44,693 bases of DNA, from the NCBI GenBank assembly GCA_039918615.1, contig JBDSHG010000172.1, positions 1 to 44,693 on the forward strand. Direction: 5' to 3'. Below are positions 26,055 to 34,236 of this stretch, piece after piece (within the stretch, counting starts at the first letter, position 1; each line of letters opens with the position of its first letter). Source of the DNA: FEN-1250 sp039918615 (GTDB lineage Bacteria > Gemmatimonadota > Gemmatimonadetes > Gemmatimonadales > Gemmatimonadaceae). The notes beneath the pieces are model-generated. The model worked only from the letters and a program-made list of their open reading frames with translations. It was not told the origin of the DNA and searched no databases. A program made the position numbers and the translations under genes.

Positions 26055-26173
26055 TCGCGCGTCCGTGACTCATGCGACGCCGATTGTGTTTTGTATGAGG
26101 AATCCTCAATCAGTTGCCCCCGCCGACGTACACTTCTTGCAAGCTCCCGACCCACCCATTTCCCGGATGACCC

Positions 26174-26500
26174 ATGAGCAACAGCAAGAACAGCCATTCG
26201 TCGACGCCCAGCTCCACCCACGGCCCCAAGACGCAGGCTGCGATCGCCGAGCAGGCGCACTCGCATACGAAGGAAGAGCACGACGCTGCGGGTCCGCGCG
26301 AAGTGCCGGATGGTGAGGTGAAGGACGCGCACGACAGGGAGCTCAAGGGCGAGTTGCATACGGGGAAGCATCGTCTGGTCGAGAATCGTGTCCAGCACGA
26401 CGACGCGGACAAGGCAAGCGACAAGAATCGCCTCACCGACGATGCGAAGAAGCACAAGCACGGCAATCCGGGCGGCAAGCTGAATGGCGGTCCGCAATAA
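26174..26500 (+). CDS. small, highly hydrophilic protein
   Basis: This is a 108-residue protein that is almost entirely polar: rich in Lys, His, Asp, Glu and Ser, with no hydrophobic core, no cysteine and no membrane segment (SKNSHSSTPSSTHGPK; DDADKASDKNRLTDDAKK). It looks intrinsically disordered and recalls hydrophilin-like stress proteins, but no family is recognised. ATG 26174 follows a weak ribosome-binding region, and the reading frame is the only long one here, with no competing coding strand. It may be real; expression is unproven. Confidence 0.5.
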   Translation: MSNSKNSHSSTPSSTHGPKTQAAIAEQAHSHTKEEHDAAGPREVPDGEVKDAHDRELKGELHTGKHRLVENRVQHDDADKASDKNRLTDDAKKHKHGNPGGKLNGGPQ

Positions 26501-26561
26501 GGGCTTGCGTCTCCAGATCCGGCCCCGCGGCACGCCCTCTTGCGCGCGTGAGGCCGCGATA

Positions 26562-26598
26562 GGTAGAATATCTACACATCACGTGTAGGACTTCTACC
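26562..26598. promoter_or_regulatory. 37-bp dyad operator upstream of padR
   Basis: The region is an imperfect palindrome: GGTAGAA-TAT-CTACAC-ATCAC-GTGTAG-GAC-TTCTACC. Outer arms (7 bp) and inner arms (6 bp) pair perfectly. It contains repeated GTAG/CTAC half-sites and lies 36 nt before the padR start. A candidate promoter overlaps it (TTGCGC 26540-26545, 18-nt spacer, TAGAAT 26564-26569). It fits an autoregulatory PadR binding site. Confidence 0.75.
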
Positions 26599-26633
26599 TG
26601 TCGGCGGGCGCGCTGCCCGCAAGGAACCCGAGG

Positions 26634-26978
26634 GTGGCCCCAGCGTCCGGACCGTCCAGGAGCGAGCTGTTGAAGGGCACGCTCGACATGCTCATTCTGC
26701 AAACGCTCACCCTGCAGCCGCAACACGGCTACGCGATCGCGCAGCACATCGAGAAGCTCTCCGAGGACGTGCTGTCCATTGAGCAGGGCTCGCTCTATCC
26801 GGCGCTCGAGCGCCTCCAGAAAAAGGGCTGGGTCACTTCGAAGTGGGGCGAGTCCCCCACCGGCCGCCGCGCGCGCTACTACACCATTTCCGCGTCCGGC
26901 CGCAAGCAGCTCGGCAAGGAAATCTCGAGCTTCGAGCGCGCGCTCCTCGCGATCCATCGCGTCATGAAGCACGCCTGA
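26634..26978 (+). CDS. PadR-family transcriptional regulator
   Basis: This is a 114-residue winged-helix regulator of the short PadR-s2 type that commonly precedes ADOP permeases in Acidobacteria and Gemmatimonadota. The conserved pattern is complete: LLKGTLDMLILQTL, HGYAIAQHIEKLSE, IEQGSLYPALERLQKKGWV (quoted in part), GRRARYYTISASGRKQL. It ends with a short helix for dimerisation. GTG 26634 has AAGGAA about 8 nt upstream. The permease gene begins 5 nt after the stop, so both form one operon, most likely repressed by PadR through the dyad at 26562-26598. The inducer is unknown. Confidence 0.93.
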   Translation: MAPASGPSRSELLKGTLDMLILQTLTLQPQHGYAIAQHIEKLSEDVLSIEQGSLYPALERLQKKGWVTSKWGESPTGRRARYYTISASGRKQLGKEISSFERALLAIHRVMKHA

Positions 26979-26983
26979 CGCGC

Positions 26984-29695
26984 ATGTCATTCCTCGACGG
27001 ATTCAAGCATCGGCTCGGCGCGCTCACGGGCGCGCGGAAGTATGCACGCGAGCTCGACGAGGAGATGCACTTCCATCTCTCACTCGACGCGATGCATCGC
27101 GCGCACTCCGCGCGCGAGAGGCTCTCCGCCCCAGATGCGGAGTCCGCCGCGCGCCGTCGCTTCGGCAACGTCACCAGGCTCACCGAGGAAACCCGCGCCA
27201 TGGCTGGACTCTCCTTCGTCGACGAGATCGTGCAGGACGCGCGCTTCGCGCTCCGCACCTTTCGCCGCGCGCCATCGTTCACCGCCGTCGCGGTGCTCAC
27301 GCTCGCGATCGGGATCGGCGCGAACACCGCGATCTTCAGCGCCGTCAATGCGCTGCTCCTCCGCCCGCTCCCCTTCCCGCACCCCGAGCGTCTGATGACG
27401 GTCTCGCTCATCGTGCCCCCGCGCGGGGCCGAGCCCGGGATCCCGGACATGGTGTGGTCATATCCGAAGTTCACCGCCTTCCGCGATGCTCAGCATCTCT
27501 TCTCCGAAGTCGCACTCTACGGCGAAGATCAAAATACGATCGGCGCGAGTGGCGACGTCGAGCGCCTTCGTACCGAGACCGTCGGCGCGCGCTATCTCCC
27601 CACCCTGGGCGTCTTCCCCGCTCTCGGGCGCAACTTCACCGCCGACGAGGATCTCCACGCCGACGCGCCGCGCGTCGCCATACTTTCCGACGAGCTCTGG
27701 CAGCGCAACTACAACGCGAATCCGCAGATACTCGGCAAGACGATCGACATCGACGCGAAGCCCTTCACGATCGTCGGTGTGCTGCCGCGCGGCTTTCGCG
27801 GACTCTCGGGACGCGCCGAGCTGCTGACCAACCTGATGTCGAATCCCGCGGAGGAGATGAACGAGGCGTGGATGCATTCGTTCACGCTCATCGGGCGCCT
27901 CGCGCCGAACGTCACGAGCGCGCAGGCGATTTACGAGGCGCCCCGGCTGGGGGTGCTCGTCGACCGCGCCTACCCGAACCCCGAGATTCACGATGAGCAC
28001 TGGGGCGCGGCGGCGCAGGAGCTCGACGCTTCGCGCGTCGATCCCGTCGTGCGCAAGTCGCTGCTCGTGCTCCTTGCGGCCGTCGGTCTCGTGCTGCTCA
28101 TCGCGTGCGCCAACGTCGCCAATCTCTTTCTGGTGCGCGCCTCGGGGCGTCGCCGCGAGATCGCGGTGCGGCTCGCCGTTGGCGCGGGCCGCGGCCGGCT
28201 AATTCGCCAGCTGCTCACGGAGAGCGTCATTCTCTCGATCGGCGGCGGCATCGCGGGGATGGGAATCGCCTGGTGGTGCGTTCAGCTTCTCGAGGCACTC
28301 GACCCGGCGAAGGCGCTGCACGCGCGGAGTCTCTCCGGCATTGGCGCGATCGGCTTCGCGGACATCCATCTCGACGGCGAGGCGCTGGCCTTCGCTGCTG
28401 CGCTTGCGATCGTGACGGGCATCATCTTTGGCCTCGTTCCCGCACTCCAGTCCACGCACAGCTCCCTCACAGGCGCGCTCAAGGAAGATTCCGGCGGCGG
28501 CAACGGCACGCGGCGCATCCTCACCAGCCGCAACATCCTCGCGACGATCGAGATCGCGCTGGCCGTCGTGCTCCTCGCAGGCTCGGGACTCATGCTGCGA
28601 AGTTTCGATCAGCTGCTGCGCGTCAATCCCGGCTTCGATGCCGGTCAGACGCTGACGATGCGCTTCGACACGCCGGAGTCGTACGGGCGCGATTCGCTCC
28701 CCGGATTCTTCGATGCAGTGCTCGAGCAGTCTGCCGCGCTTCCAGGCGCCACGGGATCCTCCCTCATCGATTGTCTGCCGCTCACTGGCGGCTGCAATGG
28801 CACCGTCATCGTCTTCCTCGACCGTCCCGCGCCGGTTCCCGGCACCGAGCCATCCGTCGGAGTCCACTGGATCTCACCGACGTGGACGTCAATGATGCGC
28901 GTCCCGCTCATCCGCGGCCGCTTCTTCACGCGCGATGATCGCGCCGGCGTGCAGAAGGTCGTGCTCGTGAACGACGCCGCGGCGCGCAAATTCTGGCCGG
29001 GGCAGAATCCCATCGGCCGCCCGGTGAGCGTCGGACAAGGCGGCTTCTGGAAGGACACCGCCTATGTCGTCGGCGTCATCGGCGACGTGCGCTTCTCGTC
29101 CCTCGACTCGGCCGCGATTCCTGACGTCTATATCTCGTACTATCAGTCTCCACGCGGGAACATGATGCTGATGGTGCGTTCCGCGGGACGCGCAACCACG
29201 CTCGCCGCGCCCGCACGCAGACTCGTGCGTGGGTTGCTCCCTGCCTCGCCGGTCTACGACATGCGAACGATGCAGGAGCGCGTCACCGATGCGATGCGCT
29301 ACGCACGCTTCAGCACCATCATCCTCGCGCTGTTCGGGCTCGTCGCACTCGCGCTCGCGACGATGGGGACGTACGGCGTCATCTCGTTCGGCGTTGCACA
29401 GCGGACGCGCGAGATCGGCATCCGCGTCGCACTCGGCGCATCCCGTGATGCGCTCGTGCGCATGATTCTCCGGCGCGGGCTCGCGCTCGCAGTCGTGGGC
29501 GGCGCGATCGGGCTCGTGGCTGCGCTGGCCGCGACGCGCGTGCTTCGCTCCCTGCTCTTCGAGGTCGTCCCCACGGACCCCCTGACCTTCGCGGCGATTC
29601 TCGCGGTGCTCGTGCTCGCGGTCCTCGCGGCAAGCTGGATACCCGCCCGGCGGGCGGCCACGATCCACCCATCCGAGGCCCTCCGGGAAGGTTAG
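26984..29695 (+). CDS. ADOP-type (FtsX/MacB duplicated) permease
   Basis: This is a 903-residue membrane protein of the acidobacterial duplicated orphan permease group. The N-terminus has the cytoplasmic helical region (ELDEEMHFHLSL; AARRRFGNVTRLTEETR). There are two MacB-PCD/FtsX units: TM helix at about 100 (FTAVAVLTLAIGIGANTAIF), extracytoplasmic domain to 330, three TM helices with RASGRRREIAVRLAVGAG (about 390-490), then a second unit from about 525 (LATIEIALAVVLLAGSG) ending with QRTREIGIRVALGASR and a final R-A-A-x-I-x-P-x-EALR tail. It lacks an ATPase; none is encoded nearby, as usual for ADOPs. Substrate and partner ATPase are unknown. Confidence 0.93.
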   Translation: MSFLDGFKHRLGALTGARKYARELDEEMHFHLSLDAMHRAHSARERLSAPDAESAARRRFGNVTRLTEETRAMAGLSFVDEIVQDARFALRTFRRAPSFTAVAVLTLAIGIGANTAIFSAVNALLLRPLPFPHPERLMTVSLIVPPRGAEPGIPDMVWSYPKFTAFRDAQHLFSEVALYGEDQNTIGASGDVERLRTETVGARYLPTLGVFPALGRNFTADEDLHADAPRVAILSDELWQRNYNANPQILGKTIDIDAKPFTIVGVLPRGFRGLSGRAELLTNLMSNPAEEMNEAWMHSFTLIGRLAPNVTSAQAIYEAPRLGVLVDRAYPNPEIHDEHWGAAAQELDASRVDPVVRKSLLVLLAAVGLVLLIACANVANLFLVRASGRRREIAVRLAVGAGRGRLIRQLLTESVILSIGGGIAGMGIAWWCVQLLEALDPAKALHARSLSGIGAIGFADIHLDGEALAFAAALAIVTGIIFGLVPALQSTHSSLTGALKEDSGGGNGTRRILTSRNILATIEIALAVVLLAGSGLMLRSFDQLLRVNPGFDAGQTLTMRFDTPESYGRDSLPGFFDAVLEQSAALPGATGSSLIDCLPLTGGCNGTVIVFLDRPAPVPGTEPSVGVHWISPTWTSMMRVPLIRGRFFTRDDRAGVQKVVLVNDAAARKFWPGQNPIGRPVSVGQGGFWKDTAYVVGVIGDVRFSSLDSAAIPDVYISYYQSPRGNMMLMVRSAGRATTLAAPARRLVRGLLPASPVYDMRTMQERVTDAMRYARFSTIILALFGLVALALATMGTYGVISFGVAQRTREIGIRVALGASRDALVRMILRRGLALAVVGGAIGLVAALAATRVLRSLLFEVVPTDPLTFAAILAVLVLAVLAASWIPARRAATIHPSEALREG

Positions 29696-29796
29696 CGCTC
29701 TCGGCACGTGCATCTCTTCCGCCGCGTGGCAGCCGCGCGTTATGCTTGCATGGCAGGTCGCGAACGCATTTCCGCCAGCCGCGGAGGAATCTGACG

Positions 29797-30480
29797 ATGA
29801 AGAGCGGACACCCTGAGCTCATTACGGTTTCGCGCGAGTTCGGCGCGGGCGGCAGCGATCTCGCCCGCGCGCTGGGCGATCGACTCGGCTGGCCCGTGCT
29901 CGACGACGAGGTCGTCTGTCGCTGCGCGAAGCGACTCAACATCGATGAAGCCGCCGTCGCGCGGCTGCGAGAGCACTCGCCCACCCTTCTTGCCCGCATT
30001 TCCTCCGCGCTGCTCGTCGCGCCCCCGGAGGCTCCGTCGTTCGACACATCGAGCCTGTTGCGCATCGATGCGATCGCCGAGGCGGCGCTGGAGTCGATCA
30101 CCGAGGCCGCGCAGTCGCTTCCGTTGATCGTCGTCGGTTTCGGAACGCAGTGCATGTTCGCGAACCGCCCGGAAGCCTTCCACGTACGGCTGGTTGCGCC
30201 GCTCGAGACGCGCGTCGCGCGCCTTCGCACCCGCTTCGACTGGGATGCCGCGACCGCGGCCCGAAAGGCCCGGGAAATGGACGACGTGCGACGCCGCTAC
30301 GTGCAGCGCTACTTCCATCGCGACGTTCACGACTCGTTGCTCTACGACGTGCAGATCAACACCGGCCGGACGACGATCGACGAGGCCGCCGCGATGATCG
30401 AGCAGCTCCTTCGCGGCGAGCAGACGGCATCGTTTGCATCCGCTGGGAGTCGCGAGCGCGGAGCTGACAGGATCACGTGA
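29797..30480 (+). CDS. cytidylate kinase-like family protein
   Basis: This is a 227-residue protein of the Cytidylate_kin2-like group, predicted to be a P-loop nucleoside monophosphate kinase relative. The start MKSGHPELITVSREFGAGGSDLARALG contains the loose Walker A (SREFGAGGSDLA) of the group. Then come WPVLDDEVVCRCAKRLNID, the LIVVGFGTQCMF strand, and an Arg-rich lid (RLRTRFDWDAATAARKAREMDD, in parts) followed by RRRYVQRYF and YDVQINTGR. The natural substrate is unproven for this branch. ATG 29797 has GCGGAGGAA 8 nt upstream. The C-terminal 25 residues look unstructured. A molybdoenzyme gene starts 37 nt downstream. Confidence 0.82.
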   Translation: MKSGHPELITVSREFGAGGSDLARALGDRLGWPVLDDEVVCRCAKRLNIDEAAVARLREHSPTLLARISSALLVAPPEAPSFDTSSLLRIDAIAEAALESITEAAQSLPLIVVGFGTQCMFANRPEAFHVRLVAPLETRVARLRTRFDWDAATAARKAREMDDVRRRYVQRYFHRDVHDSLLYDVQINTGRTTIDEAAAMIEQLLRGEQTASFASAGSRERGADRIT

Positions 30481-30517
30481 CGCGCGCCGCCGTCTCACCC
30501 GCGCAAAGAGCACTCTC

Positions 30518-31141
30518 GTGACGTCACCCATCTCCCGCGGCTTCCACGGCCGTCGTCCGAACGCCGTGGACGCGCTCAAGCTTCCTCCGGGCCAGTACGA
30601 GACGCACGACTTCCCCGTGCTCTCCGCCGGTCCGACGCCGCACACGTCGCCCGCGCAGTGGAGCTTCACGCTCGGCGGGGCCAGGGGCAGCTCGGCCAGA
30701 TGGAGCTGGGAGGAGTTCGAAGCACTCCCCCGCGAGACGATTACGCGCGACATCCACTGCGTCACCAAGTGGTCGAAGTTCGACACGGTGTGGACCGGCG
30801 TCTCGATCGACACGATCATCGCGGCAGCCGCCGCGAAGGGCGTCGAGGCGGCACCGTTCATCGTGGCAGTGTGCGACGGCGGATACACGACCAACCTTCC
30901 GCTCGCCGATGTCACGAATGGAAAAGCGTGGCTCGCGTCGGGCTTCGATGGCAAGCCGTTGCCGCCGGAGCACGGCGGTCCGGTGCGGCTGCTCGTGCCG
31001 CACCTCTATTTCTGGAAGAGTGCGAAGTGGGTGCGCGAGATCCGCTTCCGCGATCACGATGAGCCTGGCTTCTGGGAAGCGCTCGGCTACCACATGCGCG
31101 GCGATCCGTGGAAGGAGCAGCGGTACACTGGCGACGAATGA
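30518..31141 (+). CDS. sulfite oxidase-like (YedY/MsrP-type) molybdopterin oxidoreductase
   Basis: This is a 207-residue soluble protein with the sulfite-oxidase molybdopterin fold: WSFTLGG, W-S-W-E-E-F-EALP, then ITRDIHCVTKWSKFDTVWTG (in pieces) holding the Cys that binds molybdenum. GYTTNLPLADV, HGGPVRLLVPHLYFWKSAKWV and the end FWEALGYHMRGDPWKEQRY complete it. There is no twin-arginine signal, so unlike MsrP it appears cytoplasmic. The start GTG 30518 is chosen because the upstream frame is shadow of the kinase gene. The adjacent flavin reductase (26 nt on) is the probable electron donor. The substrate is unknown. Confidence 0.9.
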   Translation: MTSPISRGFHGRRPNAVDALKLPPGQYETHDFPVLSAGPTPHTSPAQWSFTLGGARGSSARWSWEEFEALPRETITRDIHCVTKWSKFDTVWTGVSIDTIIAAAAAKGVEAAPFIVAVCDGGYTTNLPLADVTNGKAWLASGFDGKPLPPEHGGPVRLLVPHLYFWKSAKWVREIRFRDHDEPGFWEALGYHMRGDPWKEQRYTGDE

Positions 31142-31166
31142 TTCGCGTGATCGCGGCTCGCCCATA

Positions 31167-31937
31167 GTGGCAACGAACGCGGCGCCGAGTATGATCGCGT
31201 GGCGCATCGGCACGGTACTCGAGATCGTCATCGAGACTTCACGCGTGCACACGCTCATCCTCGACGTTCCCGACTGGCCCGGCCATCTTGCGGGTCAGCA
31301 CGTCGACGTGCGCCTCACTGCGGAAGATGGCTATCAGACGGAGCGAAGCTACTCGATCGCATCCCCACCGGAGTCGACGCGCCTTGCACTTACCGTCGAG
31401 CGACTCGAGGACGGTGAAGTGTCGTCGTATCTCGTCGGAGACCTTCGCGTCGGCGATCCCATCGAGCTGCGCGGTCCCATCGGCGGGCACTTCGCGTGGA
31501 GCGTGCGGAATGGTGGACCGCTGCTGCTTGTGGGTGGTGGCTCGGGGATCGTTCCGCTCATGGCGATGCTGCGCCATCGTGCGGCGGCCAGCGAGGAGGT
31601 GCAACGCGCGATCCCCGCGCGGCTGCTCTACTCGTCGCGCAGCTGGAGTGAGCTGATCTTTCGCGACGAGCTCGCGCGGCTAGCGGCGGCCGATGCGTCG
31701 CTCCGCGTCGTGCACACGATCACGCGCGAGCCGCCGCCTGCGTGGACCGGCTATCACCGCCGCATCGATCGCGCGATGCTCGAAGAGACCGCGTGGCCCC
31801 CGTCGGCGAAACCACATCTCTTCGTCTGCGGCCCGACGCCGCTCGTCGAGGTGGTGGCCGAGGGACTCGTCTCGCTGGGCCACGATCCGCAGTCGGTGCG
31901 CACCGAGCGCTTCGGACCGACGGGCACGACTCCCTGA
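31167..31937 (+). CDS. ferredoxin-NADP reductase-type flavoprotein
   Basis: This protein of about 256 residues has an FAD domain (RSYSIASPPES, the RxYS flavin motif; GPIGGHFAW) and an NAD(P) domain (LLLVGGGSGIVPLMAML, then LLYSSRSW and HLFVCGPTPLVEVV, ending in TERFGP). Members of this group are found beside sulfite oxidase-like enzymes, and the order here is the same. It probably passes reducing power from NAD(P)H to the molybdoenzyme. There is no 2Fe-2S domain. The start is uncertain: GTG 31167 (used) gives the usual 8-10 residues before W-R; ATG 31191 is an alternative. A strong hairpin follows the stop. Confidence 0.88.
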   Translation: MATNAAPSMIAWRIGTVLEIVIETSRVHTLILDVPDWPGHLAGQHVDVRLTAEDGYQTERSYSIASPPESTRLALTVERLEDGEVSSYLVGDLRVGDPIELRGPIGGHFAWSVRNGGPLLLVGGGSGIVPLMAMLRHRAAASEEVQRAIPARLLYSSRSWSELIFRDELARLAAADASLRVVHTITREPPPAWTGYHRRIDRAMLEETAWPPSAKPHLFVCGPTPLVEVVAEGLVSLGHDPQSVRTERFGPTGTTP

Positions 31938-31949
31938 TCGCAAAGAAAC

Positions 31950-31973
31950 GGCGCGCTCTGTGAGGAGCGCGCC
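31950..31973 (+). terminator. hairpin after the flavin reductase gene
   Basis: GGCGCGCTC (31950-31958) pairs perfectly with GAGCGCGCC (31965-31973) over a 6-nt loop, starting 13 nt after the reductase stop. There is no T-tract on the plus strand; on the minus strand the stem is followed by GTTTCTTTG, so it could also serve transcripts from the right. Confidence 0.55.
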
Positions 31974-32012
31974 GCCCCTGCAAGCCCTCGAGTCAACGAT
32001 CACCTTGAGCGC

Positions 32013-32142
32013 CGTGTACGCGTTTCCCGGAAGCGCGAAGCGGATCGCCATCCCGTGCGGCGACGCGTTGACGTTGTTATCCGGAATGTTCCGAGAAGCG
32101 AACGGTCATGGGGATCGGCTCTCCGAGGGATTGCGGGGTATC
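32013..32142 (-). pseudogene. remnant of a catalase-family (SrpA-type) haem peroxidase
   Basis: On the minus strand two short adjacent pieces in different frames match the N-terminal core of catalase-related peroxidases. From 32142: GEPIPMTVRFSEHSG, then a TAA (32077-32079). From 32078 in another frame: NNVNASPHGMAIRFALPGN. Family members read P-V-T-VRFS-x-x-G ... DPNASPRGMAIRFxLP. One frameshift links the pieces; a few residues of the IPDTDP segment are missing. Nothing downstream (TALKVIVDS) continues the family. The piece is about 43 codons of a gene of about 330, clearly dead. Confidence 0.65.
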
Positions 32143-32193
32143 GTCGCGTCGCGCACGCTGGCATACCTGCGGCGCACAGCGCTATTTACGTGC

Positions 32194-34236
32194 ATGAATG
32201 CACTCGCTCCTTTCGTGCGACCCGCGCGCCTCGGCGCGGCGCTGCTGCCGATTCTCGCCATCGTGCTTCCGCTCACGGCGCAGTTGCCTCGCCGACCGCT
32301 TCGCCCCGACGACATCTACAGCCTCCGCGACGTGCACGATCCGCAGCGGTCGCCGGATGGCAAATGGGTCGCCTATGCGCTGTCGACCGTCGACACGGTG
32401 CACGATCGCAACACATCCGACATCTGGATGGTGAGCTGGGACGGCACGGAGCAGAGGCAGATCACGAGCACGCCGGAGAGCGAGAGCTCGCCGCGATGGA
32501 GCCCCGATGGCAGGTGGCTGTCCTTTCTCTCGTCGCGACAGGGGGGCGACGGACCGCAGCTCTGGCTCCTCGACCCGCGCGGCGGTGAGCCCGAGCGCGT
32601 GAGTGCGGTGCCGGGCGGCATCGACGACTACGTGTGGTCGCCGGACTCGAAGCGTCTGGTGTTCGTCGTAACCGATCCCGAGCCGCCCGCGCCGAAGAAC
32701 GGCACGAAGCGACCGATCGTCGTCGACCGGTATCACTTCAAGTCCGACCCGGGCGGCTACCTTCTCGCCGCCCACGATCATCTCGCGCTCTTCGATCTCG
32801 CGGCGAGGAAGCTCGAGCAACTCACGAGCGGCGCCTTCGACGATGCGGATCCCGTCTGGTCGCCCGACGGCACACGCATCGCGTTCGTCAGCAAACGCGT
32901 CGCCGGTGATCCGGACCGGAGCGAGAACGACGACATCTTCGTCATCGACGCGCAGGTCGGCTCCGAGCCGAAGCGGCTCACGACCTACGGCGGCGAGGAC
33001 GACGGACGCATTGCGTGGAGCCCCGATGGCTTGCGCATCGCCTACCTCACCGGTATCGCGCTCCCGGACTTCTCGAATCGCATGTGGAAGCTTGCAGTCA
33101 TCCCGAGTGCGGGCGGCAAGCCCGTGGTGCTCTCCGCGGCGCTCGACCGCCAGGTGATCGAGCCTGCCTGGTCGCGGGATGGCACTACGATCTACATGCT
33201 CGAAGAGGATGACCGCTCGCAATACGTCGCAAAGGTGTCCGCCTCGGGCGGCCCGGTGCAGCGAGTCGCCGCGGACAAGCGCATGGTGACATCGCTCGAG
33301 ATCGGACGCGATGGCGCGGCGACGCTGCTCCTCGCGAGTGATAGTGCCCCGCCTGAGGTGTACGCGCTCGAGGGGGCGACGCTACGGAAGCTCACGCACC
33401 AGAACGAAGCGTGGATGCGCGACATCGAGCTCGGCATTCCGAAAGAGTTTGCATCGCGCGGGAAGGACGGCTACGTGTCGCACGGGATGATCCTCGAGCC
33501 AGCGTCGTACGCGCCCGGCAAGAAGTATGCAATGCTGCTGCGGATTCACGGTGGCCCATCGTGCTGCCAGGATTCGCACGCGTACAACTTCGAGCGCGAG
33601 ATCTTTGCTGCGAACGGCTACGTCGTCGTCGCGCTCAACTATCGCGGTAGTCGCGGGCGCGGAGCTCTTCACCAACGCGCAGCCGCCGGAGATCTCAAGA
33701 CGAACGAGGCTTCCGATCTCCTCGGCGCCGTCGATTACGTCGTCAAGATCGGGCTCGCAGATCCGGCCCATCTTGGCATCGGCGGATGGAGCAACGGCGC
33801 TGTCCTCACCGACGAGATCATCGCGCGCGACCATCGCTTCAAGGCGGCGATTGCCGGCGCCGGCACGGCGAACGCGCTCGCCAACTACGGAACCGACCAG
33901 TACACCCCCAACTCGAGCGAAGGCCCGTGGAACGATCCGCAGGCGTGGCTCCGGAAGTCCTACGCCTTCTATCACGCCAACCAGATCACGACGCCCACCC
34001 TCTTCCTAGGCGGCGACCGCGACTTCAACGTGCCGATCGCCGGGAGCGAGCAGATGTACGTCGCTCTGCGCGCGCTCGGCGTCCCGACGGGGCTGATCAT
34101 CTACCCCGATCAGCATCACCTCATATCGATTCCGAGCTACAAGAAGGACCGCCTCGATCGCTACGTTGCGTGGTACGACAAGTACGTCAAGGCGGGTCCC
34201 TCACGGAATCGCGACGCTACTTCAGATATTTTCTGA
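32194..34236 (+). CDS. exported S9-family (prolyl oligopeptidase-like) serine peptidase
   Basis: This is a 680-residue protein. The signal peptide spans about residues 1-31 (LGAALLPILAIVLPLTAQL). A WD/PD40-type beta-propeller follows (about 40-400; RWSPDGRWLSF, VWSPDGTRIAF, AWSPDGLRIAYL), then the alpha/beta-hydrolase catalytic domain (about 440-660): RIHGGPSCCQDS, VVALNYRGSRGRG, the nucleophile elbow GIGGWSNGAVL, Asp in GGDRDFNVP and His in YPDQHHLIS. The elbow is GWSNGA rather than the common G-x-SYGG. It probably releases dipeptides or short peptides in the periplasm. ATG 32194. The last 20 nt overlap the convergent hydrolase gene. Confidence 0.92.
   Translation: MNALAPFVRPARLGAALLPILAIVLPLTAQLPRRPLRPDDIYSLRDVHDPQRSPDGKWVAYALSTVDTVHDRNTSDIWMVSWDGTEQRQITSTPESESSPRWSPDGRWLSFLSSRQGGDGPQLWLLDPRGGEPERVSAVPGGIDDYVWSPDSKRLVFVVTDPEPPAPKNGTKRPIVVDRYHFKSDPGGYLLAAHDHLALFDLAARKLEQLTSGAFDDADPVWSPDGTRIAFVSKRVAGDPDRSENDDIFVIDAQVGSEPKRLTTYGGEDDGRIAWSPDGLRIAYLTGIALPDFSNRMWKLAVIPSAGGKPVVLSAALDRQVIEPAWSRDGTTIYMLEEDDRSQYVAKVSASGGPVQRVAADKRMVTSLEIGRDGAATLLLASDSAPPEVYALEGATLRKLTHQNEAWMRDIELGIPKEFASRGKDGYVSHGMILEPASYAPGKKYAMLLRIHGGPSCCQDSHAYNFEREIFAANGYVVVALNYRGSRGRGALHQRAAAGDLKTNEASDLLGAVDYVVKIGLADPAHLGIGGWSNGAVLTDEIIARDHRFKAAIAGAGTANALANYGTDQYTPNSSEGPWNDPQAWLRKSYAFYHANQITTPTLFLGGDRDFNVPIAGSEQMYVALRALGVPTGLIIYPDQHHLISIPSYKKDRLDRYVAWYDKYVKAGPSRNRDATSDIF

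Noticed and set aside
31980..32012. TALKVIVDS segment (minus strand) as the tail of a second zinc alcohol dehydrogenase
   Set aside because: It shares about 18 bp with the end of the dehydrogenase at 43139, too short to separate from chance.
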